Of a stretch of DNA of 64,000 bases, positions 1 to 12,470 are shown one piece after another. Position 1 is the stretch's first letter. Each line of letters starts with the position of its first letter. The translations under genes and the position numbers were made by a program. Source of the DNA: Talpa occidentalis (Eukaryota > Chordata > Mammalia > Eulipotyphla > Talpidae); the NCBI RefSeq assembly GCF_014898055.3, contig NW_023605194.1, positions 101,625,258 to 101,689,257 of the forward strand, read 5' to 3'. A model generated the notes under the pieces. The model was not told the origin of the DNA and searched no databases. It worked only from the letters and a program-made list of their open reading frames with translations.

Positions 1-1009
1 GGGAGTGGAGTGGTGAGGAATGGGTGGGTATTTGCGAAGCAGTTAAATCCATTACTCCAGCAAAAATCTAGAGGTCCATGATCCAAAAAGGATTAACACA
101 ATGCAATTCTGTCCCCAAGCCACAGGCACAGCTGGCTCTCTCCTTTTTCACTTCATCTAGGTCTGAACCTTTTGAAAGGGCACTGCCAGCTCTTCTTGCC
201 TAAAATAAGCTCCTATTCTAACTTCTCCACCTCCACCATTCCTTAGACTCCGCCTTATTCTTCAAACTGCAATAAGGCAAGGACCTGGACTGCCTCATTC
301 ATCACTGAGCTGCCAGGACCTAGATACAGAAGGTGCTCGATCACATTAGCTACATAATTGAAAGGCTACCACCACGTGATAGTCAGCAAGTCCTATAAAT
401 GACCGCAATTAAACTTGAAACAGCTAATCCAAGGTTTGGGCTTTTGTCATTAATATTCTGACATATGTACACAGATTAAATGGGAACTGTTCTTCCTCAC
501 ATGTTTGTCTCTCTCAAAACACATGCACAAACCACTCAAATAAACAGACTCACGTTGTCCTTTTATTAATCCCATTAAATCCAGTTACTTAAATTTTTCT
601 TCATATACATACAGACCCCAAAAGAGTTGAAAGAGTGACCAGAGATAACTCAGGCTTAGATGAGAGTGCTGCATGTTCTAGCACTAGTTGTTCTCACACC
701 CAGTATTCTAAAGAAGCCAGAATCCAGCAGGCACAGCATTGTTACACAGGGAAGATGGGTAAAGGACCCTTCAGGTAGGGGAAAATGGGTATCATAACAC
801 CTGGATTTTTAACCTTAGGATATACAGAAAGTCTCAACTCCCCAGAGGTCATATGCTACTAGCTAGACATTCTGCTGTCTACACTATCTCATCTTCACAT
901 GGACCAGAGCGAAAGCAGTCACATGACAATGTTACCAACTGCCACTTGACTGGTATTTATCCACAGAAACCATAAGCTTAAAACAAACAGATGAACTAAA
1001 GACAAAAAT

Positions 1010-1530
1010 AAACTTTTAGACTTTAAGACCAATTAGTGGGGCCTCCCCGGGTGGTGCAGTGGTTGAGGCTGGACTGCGAAGCTGTCCGCAGCCTCTGCAG
1101 CACCGGTTCGATCCCCAGCCACAGGCGAAGGTCCCACATGGCACGCAGACCTCTCCTGCTGCGCCTGCTGCTCCCCTCAGCAGTGTATTTCATCAGTCTG
1201 CCTGTTCTGTCCCCCTCTCTGGCTCTGGTGAATTCTCTCACCCTTCCATGCTTCTGACTGTACCCAGTGCTTGTATAAATAAATAAACAAACAAACAAAT
1301 AAATAAATCATTAAAAAAAAGACCAATTAGTGGTTAGCAGAAGGGAAGGGAGATAAGGGTAAAGTTGGGCAAAGGGTAGCCTGTATGGTGAAGCACAGAA
1401 CTGGAATTTTCACCACGAACTTAACGTGGTATACACAGATGCTGTTTCTCAATGCTGCATCCCTGAAACTTAATGTTACGTTTATAATGTTAACGCAATG
1501 TTACTTCAACTAAAAAACAAGGAGCAATGC
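1010..1530 (+). mobile_element. L1 3'-end remnant
   Basis: The text agtggttagcagaagggaag ... ctgaaacttaatgttacgt ... gttaacgcaatgttacttcaac is the familiar 3' untranslated end of old mammalian L1 copies. It is split by the SINE at 1039-1320. Left boundary approximate. Confidence 0.7.
1039..1320 (+). mobile_element. tRNA-derived SINE, young type, with perfect target duplication
   Basis: Full-length element with a GGGCCTCCCCGG head, A box at 1052-1062 (tggtgcagtgg), B box at 1105-1115 (ggttcgatccc), an unrelated body and an AAATAAATCATT poly-A tail. The 15-bp duplication aagaccaattagtgg stands at 1025-1039 and 1319-1333. It splits an older L1 end, so it is the younger insertion. Its body ends CTTCTGACTGTACCCAGTGCTTGTA, the variant shared with the copies at 42275, 43236 and 44427. 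Confidence 0.92.
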
Positions 1531-1814
1531 ACAAAAGAAAAATAGAAGAAATAGTATTTGGAAGACAATCTTTTTTAATAAACTAAACTAAGGAAAGGTT
1601 TATGTGGAAAAGGTTTTACTAGGAAATTTTATTATTTATAGACTCTTGAAGGTATTCACTGAGTAAAACTGTTTTTTTCTAATTTTATTAACATATTTCA
1701 CTGCTTATACAAGGGAAATTTATGTTAATCACTCTCTAAAACCCACTACTCTTGGGCTCTATTATATCAGACAATATTGCCTCTAAATATTTTTAATTTC
1801 TCATCCTAACTTAC

Positions 1815-1992
1815 CAATGTCATCATCTGTCCTGTCTATCGGATCCTTCTCCAAGCAGTCTCGGACTACGTCCCTGCTCATCAGAGGGTCCGAGGCTCTC
1901 TCGATGTCCTCTTCGTCGTCATCATCCTCAGAATCCACTGCTGTTTCTGGCAGCCCACTCAGGTCCATATCACCAGCCTCACTTTCTGTGGC
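1815..1992 (-). CDS. RAPGEF2: RAPGEF2 coding exon, acidic linker
   Basis: This 178-nt exon on the minus strand follows ttctttcttaag and ends before gtaagtt. It gives 59 codons plus one base: [20 protein letters not shown], then [20 protein letters not shown], then [19 protein letters not shown]. It matches RAPGEF2 immediately before the main cyclic-nucleotide-binding-like domain; RAPGEF6 is clearly different here. Compared with the human protein as I recall it, the only change is Val for Ile in SRDVVRD. The Asp/Glu-rich run is typical of a disordered linker. The exon ends in phase 1 (the G of the next Glu codon), and the following exon (expected to start QLLEFMHQLP after that Glu) is not within positions 1-1814. 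The plus-strand Ser-rich open frame here is a shadow of the acidic run. Confidence 0.98.
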
Positions 1993-4900
1993 CTTAAGAA
2001 AGAACAGAAAATTATTGTTTTAAGTAAAGCTTTCATACCCTCCAAAAAGCACAAGTCTAGTCCGAAAAATTAATTTCTATTCATTACATGTATTCAGTAC
2101 CAACAAACATTAACATACTAGGCACTACTTAAAAAATGACTTCAGGGCCTCCCTAGAGGCGCAAGGGGTTAAGCACCGCACTATCAAGCAATCCACAGCC
2201 TCTGCAGCATGAGTTCGATACCTGGCCAGCCAGGGAGGGACCCACATGGCAAGGCAGACCTGACTTGCCCACTGCTCCCCTCAGCAGTGTATTTCAGTCA
2301 GTCTGCCTGTTCTGTTCCCCATTCTATCTCTGGTGGATCCTTTTCCCCCTGTATCTCTGGCCTGTGCCCCAGCTCTTGTATGCATAAATAAATCTTAAAA
2401 AAAAAAATAAAAAATGACTTCAACAAAATATGAATGATTATATCTCTCCATGTGAAATATATTAGACTAAAAAGTATTCGTGTTCTATTTCTCAAAGAGA
2501 ATGGTTTAAGCTAAGAGCACAACAGTGACAATTCACTCTAAGTAATTCATTCTCCAAAATGATAGGTTTGGAATTATTAATGTCATCTTCCTTTCTGAAA
2601 CCACTATTTCAAAGTTTCTCTCTCCTTAAAACTCCCTATCTGCCAACCCTCTCAACTTAACAAATGAACTTGACTGTTCAGAGAGAACAGACAGCACACA
2701 TGGAAACTCCCTAACTCCACACTCCACCCACCGTGCTTCCTCCCGGTTGAAGCAGAGAAGGGCTTCTTTTCCCAAAGTTAGTGATTCCACTTGGTCTTGA
2801 TTTGCTCTCCTCGCACCCTAGCAGGAAAACTATTCTACCCCCTTCTCTTTTATATACAGCATTTGATTTCAAGCTTTGTGTCCATATTGTAAGCACTTAT
2901 GTGCACTTCAATGTGATGGCTTTTAACAACAACAACCAAAAAAAAAGTAGAAGAAAGATCAGCTAAGTCAGAATTATACAAAGATTAATGTGCTACTATG
3001 GAAGATTTTTGCCCATCCCTGGAATTGTTCAAGAATATGTTAGATGCTTGATAGGAGAGTATTCAAAAAAAAAAAAATTGGTCACAACTAGGTATAGCTG
3101 TCTGGTTTCTTTTCACTGTAAGGACTTCTGAAGCAAAGAGAACAGAAATGGTTTGTTGAGGATCTATATACTACATGCTGAGCTTTGTAGAACCAATAAT
3201 TCAATTTTTCAAAACATTTATGGATTTCTCCTTATGAAGGGTATAAAGTTAATACATGTATGTCACCAAGTTTGAAAATGGAACAAGTCTTGAAATTCAA
3301 CTAACACTTATCAAAATACACAAGGAAATGTTTTCCACCTACACTCAAAGATAAGTTCAGACTGCAGGCTTCAAGGTCCAACCACATCAAAACAATCTGA
3401 GGATTTTTAGTCTGGATTCTCAGATATTCTCAAGGTTGCTGGGGACAGTGGAAATACCATTAAGAATGTCCTCATGAACCCAGTCTAGTCAAGGTAATGG
3501 CACCTAAAGCTAGAATTCCAATCAGAATATGCTTCAATAAATTAAACAACTTAATTTGCTTAATTATTTATTTTCTAGGAGTTCCATTCAGGTTTGAATA
3601 TACTTGAAGACAGCAGTGCTAACTGCTACAACCTGTGGGTCACCTGCGGGTGGAAACTGTGTTCTCACTACAGACCCTCAAGATGTATCACCTCCTCAAA
3701 GTGTAAACATAAGGGCTCTATCATGATGTTCCAAACCACATAAGCTGAAGCACAGCTTTTACTTGTATTGTTTCTTGTTCTATTATAAGGGATACTCCTG
3801 AACACATTTCTTTTGTATCAACTTCTAAAAACAGATAGTAAGTGGGGTGGGAGAAGAAATTTAAATTTTCTCTGATCCACCACCTTCTTGCCCTCTAACA
3901 TTTGAAAATGGGCTACTTCCTAAAGAGTGAATGACAAGTTAACACTTAATGCATCAAAGTAGAAATTTGGAAAGTTAGTTTTAAAAAGCCAGATAATTCT
4001 ATTTCTTAGAGCAAAATAATGAGGAAATTCTTCATCAGCTGAGATTATGCAAATAATTGCATTTATGGCTATCAATTATTTGTCAGTAAACTCTCCACAA
4101 TAATCTTGAACTATAGAAAATATTTACCTAATTTATTACCTTCTTTAGAGAAAGTTAATTTTCTAGGATTTACTAAATTTAGGACTTAATTAAGTATATT
4201 TTGCCCTGATGGTATTCTAACTGTTCAGTTACTTTTAATGACTTTTTTAAAAGTAGAAACCTAGTACGGCCTGAATATATCAATGATCCTGACACAATAT
4301 ATTTCTTAAAAAGAGACACTTTATGGACATTTCATATCAAATTCTGAAGAAGACAAAGATTTATGCTTTGTAAAGTACTATGTTTTGCTTGAAACTATCC
4401 AAAATCCAGTATTAGCAATATGCATTTAATGGTCCAAAAGGACCATTTTGATGCATTTTAGTCACCTTTTCTAAATTTGTATTTTTAAATCAATGAATTA
4501 TTCCTTAATAACTAAAATGATTTTGATCTGAAGATATTTTTGGGAACCCATAGTCCTGTTTCTTTTTATCTATCAATATTGTAAGAATTTATTTTAAACA
4601 TACAATTAAATTTATTGGGAATAATATGCAAGAAAAGTAATTCAATGATCCAATCTTAATATCTTTACCATATTCAAGACTTTAATAAGAAAAACTTACT
4701 ATAAAAGCATGGGTCTTACTATAAAAGCATTTTCCCCTATAATTTTAATTAAGAAAGAATCTGAAACCTATTATGTCTATAGTCAAATTAATAATATATA
4801 CAAATTCAAGAGAAATGTTTCCATTGAAATCACTCTATTTAAAATTCTGATAGCAGAGGCAAATACAATTAGATACTAGTTCAACTTTTTAAAACAAACA

Positions 4901-5056
4901 ACATATACTGTATGTTAATAGAAGCATAAACACTAATATTTTATATACATGGATGCACATATAATATACACAAATAAATTTACTTTATAAATTTCATCAA
5001 TTAAGAATAACTCCCTGGAATATATAAAAATGAAGCAAATGAAAACACCTCCTTAC
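1993..5056 (-). other. RAPGEF2: RAPGEF2 intron, 3,064 bp
   Basis: This intron joins exon 5057-5188 to exon 1815-1992 with GT-AG ends. It holds one SINE (2145-2408) and a short tract at 3635-3658 that closely repeats part of the upstream exon. The remainder is AT-rich and no other element is recognised. Confidence 0.92.
2145..2408 (+). mobile_element. tRNA-derived SINE, older type
   Basis: Head GGGCCTCCCTAGAGGCGCAAGGGGTTAAG, a body with CCCCTCAGCAGTGTATTTCA, and an end reading CTTGTATGCATAAATAAATC plus poly-A. The 14-bp repeat aaaaaatgacttca flanks it at 2131-2144 and 2409-2422, although part of that repeat is A-tail. Confidence 0.9.
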
Positions 5057-5188
5057 CTGGTAGATATCAGAAAGACTGCTGCTCCCAGAATCGCTAGTTA
5101 TACTACATCCTGAGTGGCTGGAGGAAACGTGGGTCACCTGTGGGTGGAGACTATCAGTAAGGTGCAGCTTTGTGAAATCTGCAGGAAG
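5057..5188 (-). CDS. RAPGEF2: RAPGEF2 coding exon shared by both N-terminal isoforms
   Basis: This 132-nt exon encodes 44 codons on the minus strand, between a tccttccttag acceptor and a gtaagg donor. It begins [20 protein letters not shown] and ends in a serine-rich run ([13 protein letters not shown]). It is identical to the RAPGEF2 sequence as I remember it; RAPGEF6 differs (LPADLTKMHLTENPHPQ). Both ends are phase 0, so it accepts the short first exon at 36094-36153, the microexon at 57023-57040, or the exon at 59303-59470 directly. The region precedes the second cyclic-nucleotide-binding-like domain and is probably flexible and phosphorylated. The string DSGSSS fits the DSGxxS form recognised by the beta-TrCP ubiquitin ligase; whether it is used is not known from sequence. 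Confidence 0.98.
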
Positions 5189-6698
5189 CTAAGGAAGGAG
5201 CAGGGAAAACTAAGGTTACAATTTGAATCAAGAACTTCAAGAAGACTTATAACATTACACTCTACCCAACACCACACACCCAGAAATAGTATCAGAAAAG
5301 ATCCTTTCTTGTTCTAACTTCACAGATTACTAGTGTCCTATTTACTAAAGATTACAAAATGTTTCTAAAGTTTATGAGCACTCAATATTTAAATAGATGT
5401 TTGGTGGTTAAGATGAACTGGGAGCATTTAATTCCACAAGCTACAATTTTCAAATTGCCCAGGGATGCACAACATAGGGCTTTTTTTTAGCCATATGTAA
5501 TGCAATGTTGTGACCAAAAAAATTCATCTTAAATGAGAAGACAAATATGAAGTTACTATATGTCCAATTGATGTTTAAAGGTTTTCTTGGTTTTTTTTTT
5601 TAAAAGAGTAACTTAGATTTGGTAAAATGTATTGTTGTATAAATAACTGTGGAGAAAACAGAAAAGAACTTATACTAGAGAAAGTTATGGGCAACGTTTA
5701 CTCATTAGTACACATACATATAAGTATCAATTTCTATTTAGTCATGTTTATACCCTAAATAAAAATAGCCTCTGTTAAACGGATTCATTAAACATCCTTC
5801 AAGTGCTTCTATAATTCCCCAATACAGCAGAAAAAATGGCACTAAAAAGGCAATCATTTACACATCTGCCCATTCAACAAACATTTACTAGGCCTTTTTA
5901 CTCTTCGCAAGAAGGTGAATGACACAATATGAAAACACTGTTCTTAGAATCTTACACTCTTAAAAATTATTACTAATTCTTTTGAATTAAGAAAAGGACA
6001 TTGAACTATTACACATACTATACCATTGCCAATAACACACACACATGCTATTTCAAAATATATGCTGATATCCTGCTTGGCAACATTTTCACCTTCCTGC
6101 CTTCATATTGATCCTACTTTAGCTGTTGATTAATTATAAAAACCGATGGTTAAAATAAAGCTAAATAAGCGTTTGCCTTACTAACATTCCCTTCTTTCTT
6201 TTGGCCCTCATGTCTTTTTTCCCCATCTAAAAAAAGTTCAGAACAAGCTTCATAAAGGAGACCATTCAGGTCGACTAGGACCAGTGAGTTTTGATGTGGC
6301 AAAATATCAAAGAGGCAAAATGTATTTATATCCAGTTGTTCAGACTGGACTCAACAGATTATAATGTTTAGTGGTATTAAATATGCTCTGCAAAGAAATA
6401 TTTTTTAAGCTCATGGAAGACACGGTATAAGATTTAAACATTAATTTATTAGGGGACATATAAGATGCCAAATAAATTAATAAAAAAATTTTAAAATTTT
6501 GGAGATTTATTCAAAAGTCACATCATTACAAATACGGTGTGTCTTACTGAAAATGTTTTTTCTTTAAAAAGAAAAATACCGGATGGTCTCACTCTTAACA
6601 GGAATCTAGAAAACCTAAATAAAGAACCAGGAAAAAGAATAACTATAAGAAAAAAAAAATCAATATCAACAAACAACTATGAACCAGAGACACACTTT

Positions 6699-6732
6699 GG
6701 GGGGTGGGGGGTGGGGAAAGGAGGGTTTGGGG
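6699..6732 (+). other. G-quadruplex-type G-rich tract
   Basis: Five runs of three to six G in 34 bp: G6, G6, G4, G3 and G4, separated by 1, 1, 6 and 3 bases. This fits the canonical four-run G3+ N1-7 pattern on the template strand of RAPGEF2. Confidence 0.7.
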
Positions 6733-6780
6733 TCAAAATCAGGGGGTTGCAATTGTAAGGGGAATATAAAAATAAAAATA

Positions 6781-6910
6781 GGGCCTCCCCTGGTGGCTCA
6801 GCGGTTGAGCGCTGGGTTGCGAGGCTGCCCGCAGCCTCTGCAGTGCCGGTTCGATCCCCGGCCACTGGTGAGGGTCCCCAAAAAAATAAATAAAAATAAA
6901 AATAAATAAA
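6781..6910 (+). mobile_element. tRNA-head-only SINE copy
   Basis: Only the tRNA-related part is present: head, A box at 6794-6804 (tggctcagcgg) and B box at 6848-6858 (ggttcgatccc). It stops at ...actggtgagggtcccc and goes directly into an A-rich (AAATA)n tail. The whole body that normally follows the head is missing. The flanks are (aaaata)-rich, so a target duplication cannot be defined. Confidence 0.85.
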
Positions 6911-7799
6911 TAAAATAAACAGAAAAAAAAGTTTCTTAAAAAAAAAAACCTGATAATTGTGAGGCTACATACTCCTGAAAATTATATCTTGAAAATCAAG
7001 TCATTTTAAAAAAAACTGAGAATTGAAGATGATGTGAAATATTAGTTAAAATTCAGGAGAGTAACAATTTCCCTATAATGAATAGATACACAAATACCTC
7101 TAAAATGAAAATTTGTAGGTTTTATCCATAAAGCAGAACAGTGAACAATTTGGGTTTTCTTCAGAAACAATCTGAAGACAATTCAGAGAGATATCTATTA
7201 ATGACTGATTTTATGTGTAGTTAAATGAAATCAAGATATTAAAAAAACACGTTCATGGTCAAGATAAACACTCTTTTTCAGCTTAGCTACATTTCCATTT
7301 AATTCAGTCACTTGCCCCAGGAGGCAAGTGGGAAAACATTACTCAATGGCTCAGTGGTTTTAAAAGGCATCAATCGATACATGTAATTACAGAACAATAA
7401 ACTTGATTTCTATTGATTATCTTTTATAGACATGACTCGGGTTGCCATGTGCCACATGTGATTTTTTTAAAAATTAACTTCAATGTCATATGATGACAGA
7501 ACCATCTAATGAATTTTTACTTGCTGAGCAATTATTTATTCAAGTCTCACAGGACTCTCTTGACGATCATCAGCTGGTTCTCTTTCCCGATTAAGAATTC
7601 ACAGTGTGGAAAGCACTAGGAGACTTTAAAGCTCTAAACCCAATAGAAGAGACATAGACGAGCCTTTACATACCACAATCTATTTATCTATTCTTACTTA
7701 GAACCACAAATCCCAGAACTACATGGCTATGTTAGACTAAGAATGTAAAAATGTCTAAAAGGAAAAGAAATATTTTTACTCTTAAGAATTCAATTTTAT

Positions 7800-7940
7800 T
7801 TTATGAATACTTATTCAGTATCTGCTATGTGAGACACTCTGTTGGATACAGGGATTATCAAGGTGAATAATACATTTTGAACTCCAAATATAGCTTCCAC
7901 ACAAAGAGCCACTGTAATAGGCACTAGGTGCAACAGCACA
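7800..7940 (-). mobile_element. L2 3' end remnant
   Basis: 'cttattcagtatctgctatg' and 'gttggatacagggattatca' follow the reversed L2 end. Short and diverged. Confidence 0.5.
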
Positions 7941-9588
7941 ATCAATCAAGCATAGTATTTTACACATTGCTTTCCTCTCCCCACCACCACCTGTGTTCTC
8001 AGCAGAACGGTATGAAATAATAATGTTAAACAGTAAAAGCATACATAATCTAGTATTAACTAAATACCTCTTTATATTAGAAATGTAAGAAAAGATGCCA
8101 TGTTTAAGAAAGCTTAAAAGTTTTTCTCCTAAATTGGGATAATGGTACCATTATTAAATTTTATGCCAGTGTATATCCACCAATGTTGCGGGATAGGAAA
8201 AGTATGGAACAAGGGGAGGGGAAAAAAAAAAACTCTGCTATGCACTGATTTGGCCCAGAGACAGCACTCCAACAGAGGGGACTGAGCCTAGGCCTTGGAG
8301 AAAGGGATGGACTCAGGATATGGACCATAAGGTTTGGGAGTTGGGGCAGACACAGGTATAGGCACCTACTGTTAAGCCTGAGGGTAACAGAGTAACAAAC
8401 ACATCAGGGGGAGGGGAATTCGTAATCTGAGTAAAATATACAGAATTCACAGAAATTATATACAGGAAAGGCAATGAGATTCATTTATTCCAAATTTTTC
8501 AAGGCTTGACCTAGTACCCACTTAAATTACTATCGATATTTAGTTACATTTCAGACTGCAAAGGGGCTGTGAATTTCCCTGCAACCATAGATATCTTAAC
8601 AATATATTTCACCACACTAAGAATACAATTTAAAGCTCTCTTACTTATATTTTTATCATTTAAATATTTTAGCTGAATTTTTTATTATAGGATTAATCTC
8701 CCAATTTTTCCTGGATCAAGCAACTTATATTCCTAAAAATACAGTACTTGTGAGTAACAACTGTAATGAACTACTGTTGGGCAAATGAATGAGTCATAGT
8801 TTAACCACAGACACTGGTAATGACAAAAGAAATAATAAAGGCAATATATTTAAATCAGATTCTTAAATGCATAAAGTAAGCATAAACTTAAATCTAGATT
8901 TCAACTGTATAATCGTTTGAGTTTCATTTTTGGTAAAAGGGGGATAATCAACTTTGAAAAAGAAAGCAGTACACAAAAGCAAAGAATATGAATGCTTTGA
9001 AGTTTCTGAAAGCAGTAATAAACACTTGGTTGAACTGGTAAAATTTCTGAAGTGGGTAACAGTGCAGTGGACTAGAGTGTCTGCCCTTTTCCTCCAAAAA
9101 AAACTTCCTGCTCACTTTTTAAGGCTCTACGAAGCAGCATCATGTTAGTGGACATGAGATAGAAATTAATAGAATTGTTTGTTCTACAATGGATAATACT
9201 GTCTTAGAGTCACAAAGATAGTTAAAAAACAAATAGTAAAAACATTTAAAAAAAAAAAACAACCCACGAAAAACAATGCCAGCAATGGCCAAAATTCTTT
9301 TAACTGACAATTTTCCAAACTAACTTTAGAATCACTTTATTTCAAGAAACAGTTACAATAGAACACAAATGATTTGGGGTGATTGTTGTTATCTTCCCAG
9401 GTAGTTTGTCTATGGTAAATTAAATATGACACCCAGTGACTAAAAAAAAAAAAAAATTTCAATTTTTTACTCTCAATCTTGCTTTCCCTGATACATACAT
9501 ACAGACATACTTTTTTTATATTATTTTATTAATGTAGTTTGTTTCTTTCACATTTATGAAACAAATTTATTAAATCTTTACACCAGCA

Positions 9589-9847
9589 GGCCTCCCTGAT
9601 GGCACAGGGGTTAAAGTCTCAGTGCTATCAAGCTATCACCAGCCACTATGGCAAGAGTTCTATCCCTGGCCACATGACACAGCAGACCTCGCCTGTCTAT
9701 CCCGCTGCTCCCCTCAGCAGTGTATTTCAGTAGATGCGCCTGTTCTACTCCCCACTCTGTCTCTGGTGAATCCTCCCAGCCACCTCACACCTCTGGCCTA
9801 CACCTGCCCTTGTACACATAAATAAAAATAAATCTTTAAAAAAAAAA
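9589..9847 (+). mobile_element. tRNA-derived SINE, older type, diverged
   Basis: Starts GGCCTCCCTGATGGCACAGGGGTTAA and ends CTTGTACACATAAATAAAAATAAATC plus poly-A. The B box region is degraded (gttctatccc). No clear target duplication is visible, consistent with greater age. Confidence 0.88.
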
Positions 9848-10934
9848 CTGTACAGAGGCCTCCCAATGACTCATACTTGCACTTTGAGTCATGCAAGTTT
9901 TCATTCCTCTAAATTGTAGGACTCTTAAGCGATGCTGTACAGTATTGGTGAAGATGATTTCTCCTTTCTACTTCAGATTCTTTACAACAATCATTTATTA
10001 TTTACCTTATAAATATTCTTTAGAATATCTATGATAATATCTATTATGTATAATTTTGATATCACATATCCAGGAATTATCAAATCTGAGTAAAACATAA
10101 AACTCTTTAACTCTTTTATAACAATACTATCCAATGACCCTTACAACAAGTATTTCAAGCAGCACAGGCTGCAATCATTTCTGCCTTATGTTCCTTATTG
10201 AAGTATGTGTATATAAATACATACAGGCACACGTACATTGAAAAAGACCTTAATAAGAGATGAAAACAACTCTTTTTGGTAGTTTTCTTTGGCAGAAACA
10301 AAACCTTGCCTGACATGTAATTTCCCTAATATTTGACACACACAATAACATAAAATTAGTTATAATTTTAGCTATTGAACTATTTCCATCATCCTAAAGA
10401 GAGCCACTTGGCGCAGAAAGGGCAATTTTATAATTAATATCAGAACCACTGCAAGTTTGTCATCTGAAAGTTGTATTTTTCAAATGAAAATGTTTATCTT
10501 GGAGCTAAATCAAAACAATCCAAACGGTTTAGATCACTTCCCACAGAAATAGTGAGGGAGCTGACTAACTATCATGCATATATGGCCAAATGTAGTATCC
10601 TATTGCCTGTTAAGAGGCATGGTTTCATGACAGATTTCAAAAGACAGCTCTGTTCTTAACACATGCACGCACAGCATATAATCCCTTTTCCTTTTCAATT
10701 TGTTATTTGAATCCATCAATAATCACTAATCTGAAACATTTCTTTGAAAAGTTCCCCAAAAAAATTCTAAGTGACTCAGTACAAGAAATTTTCAATAAAA
10801 TGCATGGCACTGAGTGCGGTTCTTAAAAACCATCTCTTGGGTAGCATTTCACCTACTGAAACCCTTAACTCCTTTGTGCATGTCTATGCATGTCAGCAAT
10901 AGTTACTGCCATTATTCTGGAGGCATGGACTGTG

Positions 10935-11065
10935 TGATAAGCAATGTGCAGAATTTCTGGCGTCTATTCTAATGTTTAGAAAGAGCCCAAATGTTGCATT
11001 TAATTGAAGAAACAAACTCAAACAGCTCAAGTGGCTTGTCCAAAGCCCCCAGATAAGAGGCTTCA
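10935..11065 (-). mobile_element. MIR SINE fragment
   Basis: 'aagaaacaaactcaaacagc' and 'gtggcttgtccaaagccccc' followed by agataagaggcttc fit a reversed MIR. Confidence 0.5.
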
Positions 11066-12274
11066 AAACCTATGTTTTTTAGTTCTAGATACCCTAACTC
11101 TAGATATTTATTACTCGGGGCCATCTTCTCATCTAATCTTTGTAACTGTCTTCTCCCTTATTTAAACAGTAAACACCTTAATGAAGCTCCACACTAATAT
11201 AGCCTTGGCTACATTTTCCAGTGTGAAAATCAATCCAATATATTTGGCATAATCTGTGATTATCCATATGATACCTATAATTTCTCTATTTACTAAAACT
11301 TGAGTTCTAAGTATCTTATTTTCCAGGACCAAGTGGGATCAGTGCTATGGAAGTAGCACTCCCTGGTGAGGAACTAGCTGCTAACACCAGAAGTCAGCTT
11401 CCATGACAATTAGACAACAACTTTGATGAGGCCAAAGGGACTGTGCTTAGCAATCCCAGCTGTGGAAATGCCCATGGGACCATGGAGTTAGGGAAGTGCG
11501 TGTTTAAAGTCAAGGAAGCAAAAGATTCCTATGGGATCCATGGAGGACCCTAAGTTCCCTTCCTCCTGAATATAAATAGTTGGTTTTGGAAGACAGCTTT
11601 ACAAAGAATTAACAACACTAGCCCAGAAGTAATTTTTTCACTCTTTAAAACTTAGACAAGTTACCTCACATCACATGCAAATGTACTTCGGTTATATCCA
11701 AGAAAATACCATAAAGTGGCCAAGACTGGCTGGCTATTCGCTAGTTGCCTCTTCCAGGGAATACAGCCGGACTACGTTTCCCAATCTTCCTTACACTCAC
11801 TTATATATGCCAATATGAGTGATTCAAGTCTGAAGTATAAATAAACAGAAGAGATTACATACCACTTTCACATCTTATAAAAATCTTTCCTATGACTCGC
11901 ATACATCTTTCCCCATCTATGTCTATGCAGTCTCTGTCCAAAGACAACAGAAACTTTATGTTGAAGGATGAACAAATGAGTCACAAAATGGAGTGGCACA
12001 GATGCCCTGGATCACTACTTAAAGGGAACTATTCACCCATCAAGATTACTTGTGGCCAAAAAAAAAAAAGCTTCTACTGTGTTTGAACCATATGTTTGGT
12101 TTGGTACAAAGGTTAATATTATCTTCATTCATACAAATACTATGATAGATAATTTGTGAAAAATCTTCCATTGTAAACTTCTAAGTTCCATAAGAAGTAG
12201 GTAAGACTCTGGAAACATCCTGACCTCATAGTGCTATATGCAATTTGGATAAAATAAACATTAGAGTTCATTTA

Positions 12275-12470
12275 CTTATTCAGTGAAACACAATCACTGA
12301 AAATCTACTTTATACAAGTATGCCAGGTGTGCTACTCCAGGTATCTAAACAGAGCAGTATGCAAGATAAACTCCCTGCCCTCGTGGCTCTTACAACTAGC
12401 CTATGGAGACAAACAATAAAGAAATAATAAACAAAACCGTCAAAACAGTGGTAAGTGTGATATTCAGCAA
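12275..12470 (-). mobile_element. L2 3' end remnant
   Basis: 'gtatgccaggtgtgctactc', 'aactccctgccctcgtggct' and 'agacaaacaataaagaaata' are the reverse complement of the L2 3' end. Confidence 0.6.

Larger units (their letters stand above)
1..1814 (-). other. RAPGEF2: RAPGEF2 intron (3' part missing)
   Basis: This is the intron below exon 1815-1992, starting at its gtaagtt donor and running off the window. It contains an L1 3'-end remnant (about 1010-1530) interrupted by a SINE at 1039-1320. The rest is unremarkable AT-rich sequence and I see no exon in it. Confidence 0.9.

Noticed and set aside
1105..1115. Perfect tRNA-like B boxes, suggesting tRNA genes
   Set aside because: Each lies in a SINE head without a foldable acceptor stem or complete tRNA; no genuine tRNA gene was seen.
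1036..1298. Open frames of 60-140 aa inside the SINE copies (for example 1036-1298, 38145-38465, 42153-42674, 43222-43530, 46116-46502, 54577-54843)
   Set aside because: They follow the SINE sequence, recur in every copy in unrelated frames and resemble no protein; they are by-products of GC-rich repeats.
9858..9900. Second GGCCTCCC head just after the SINE at 9589-9847
   Set aside because: Only about eight bases match before the text diverges; no body or tail follows.
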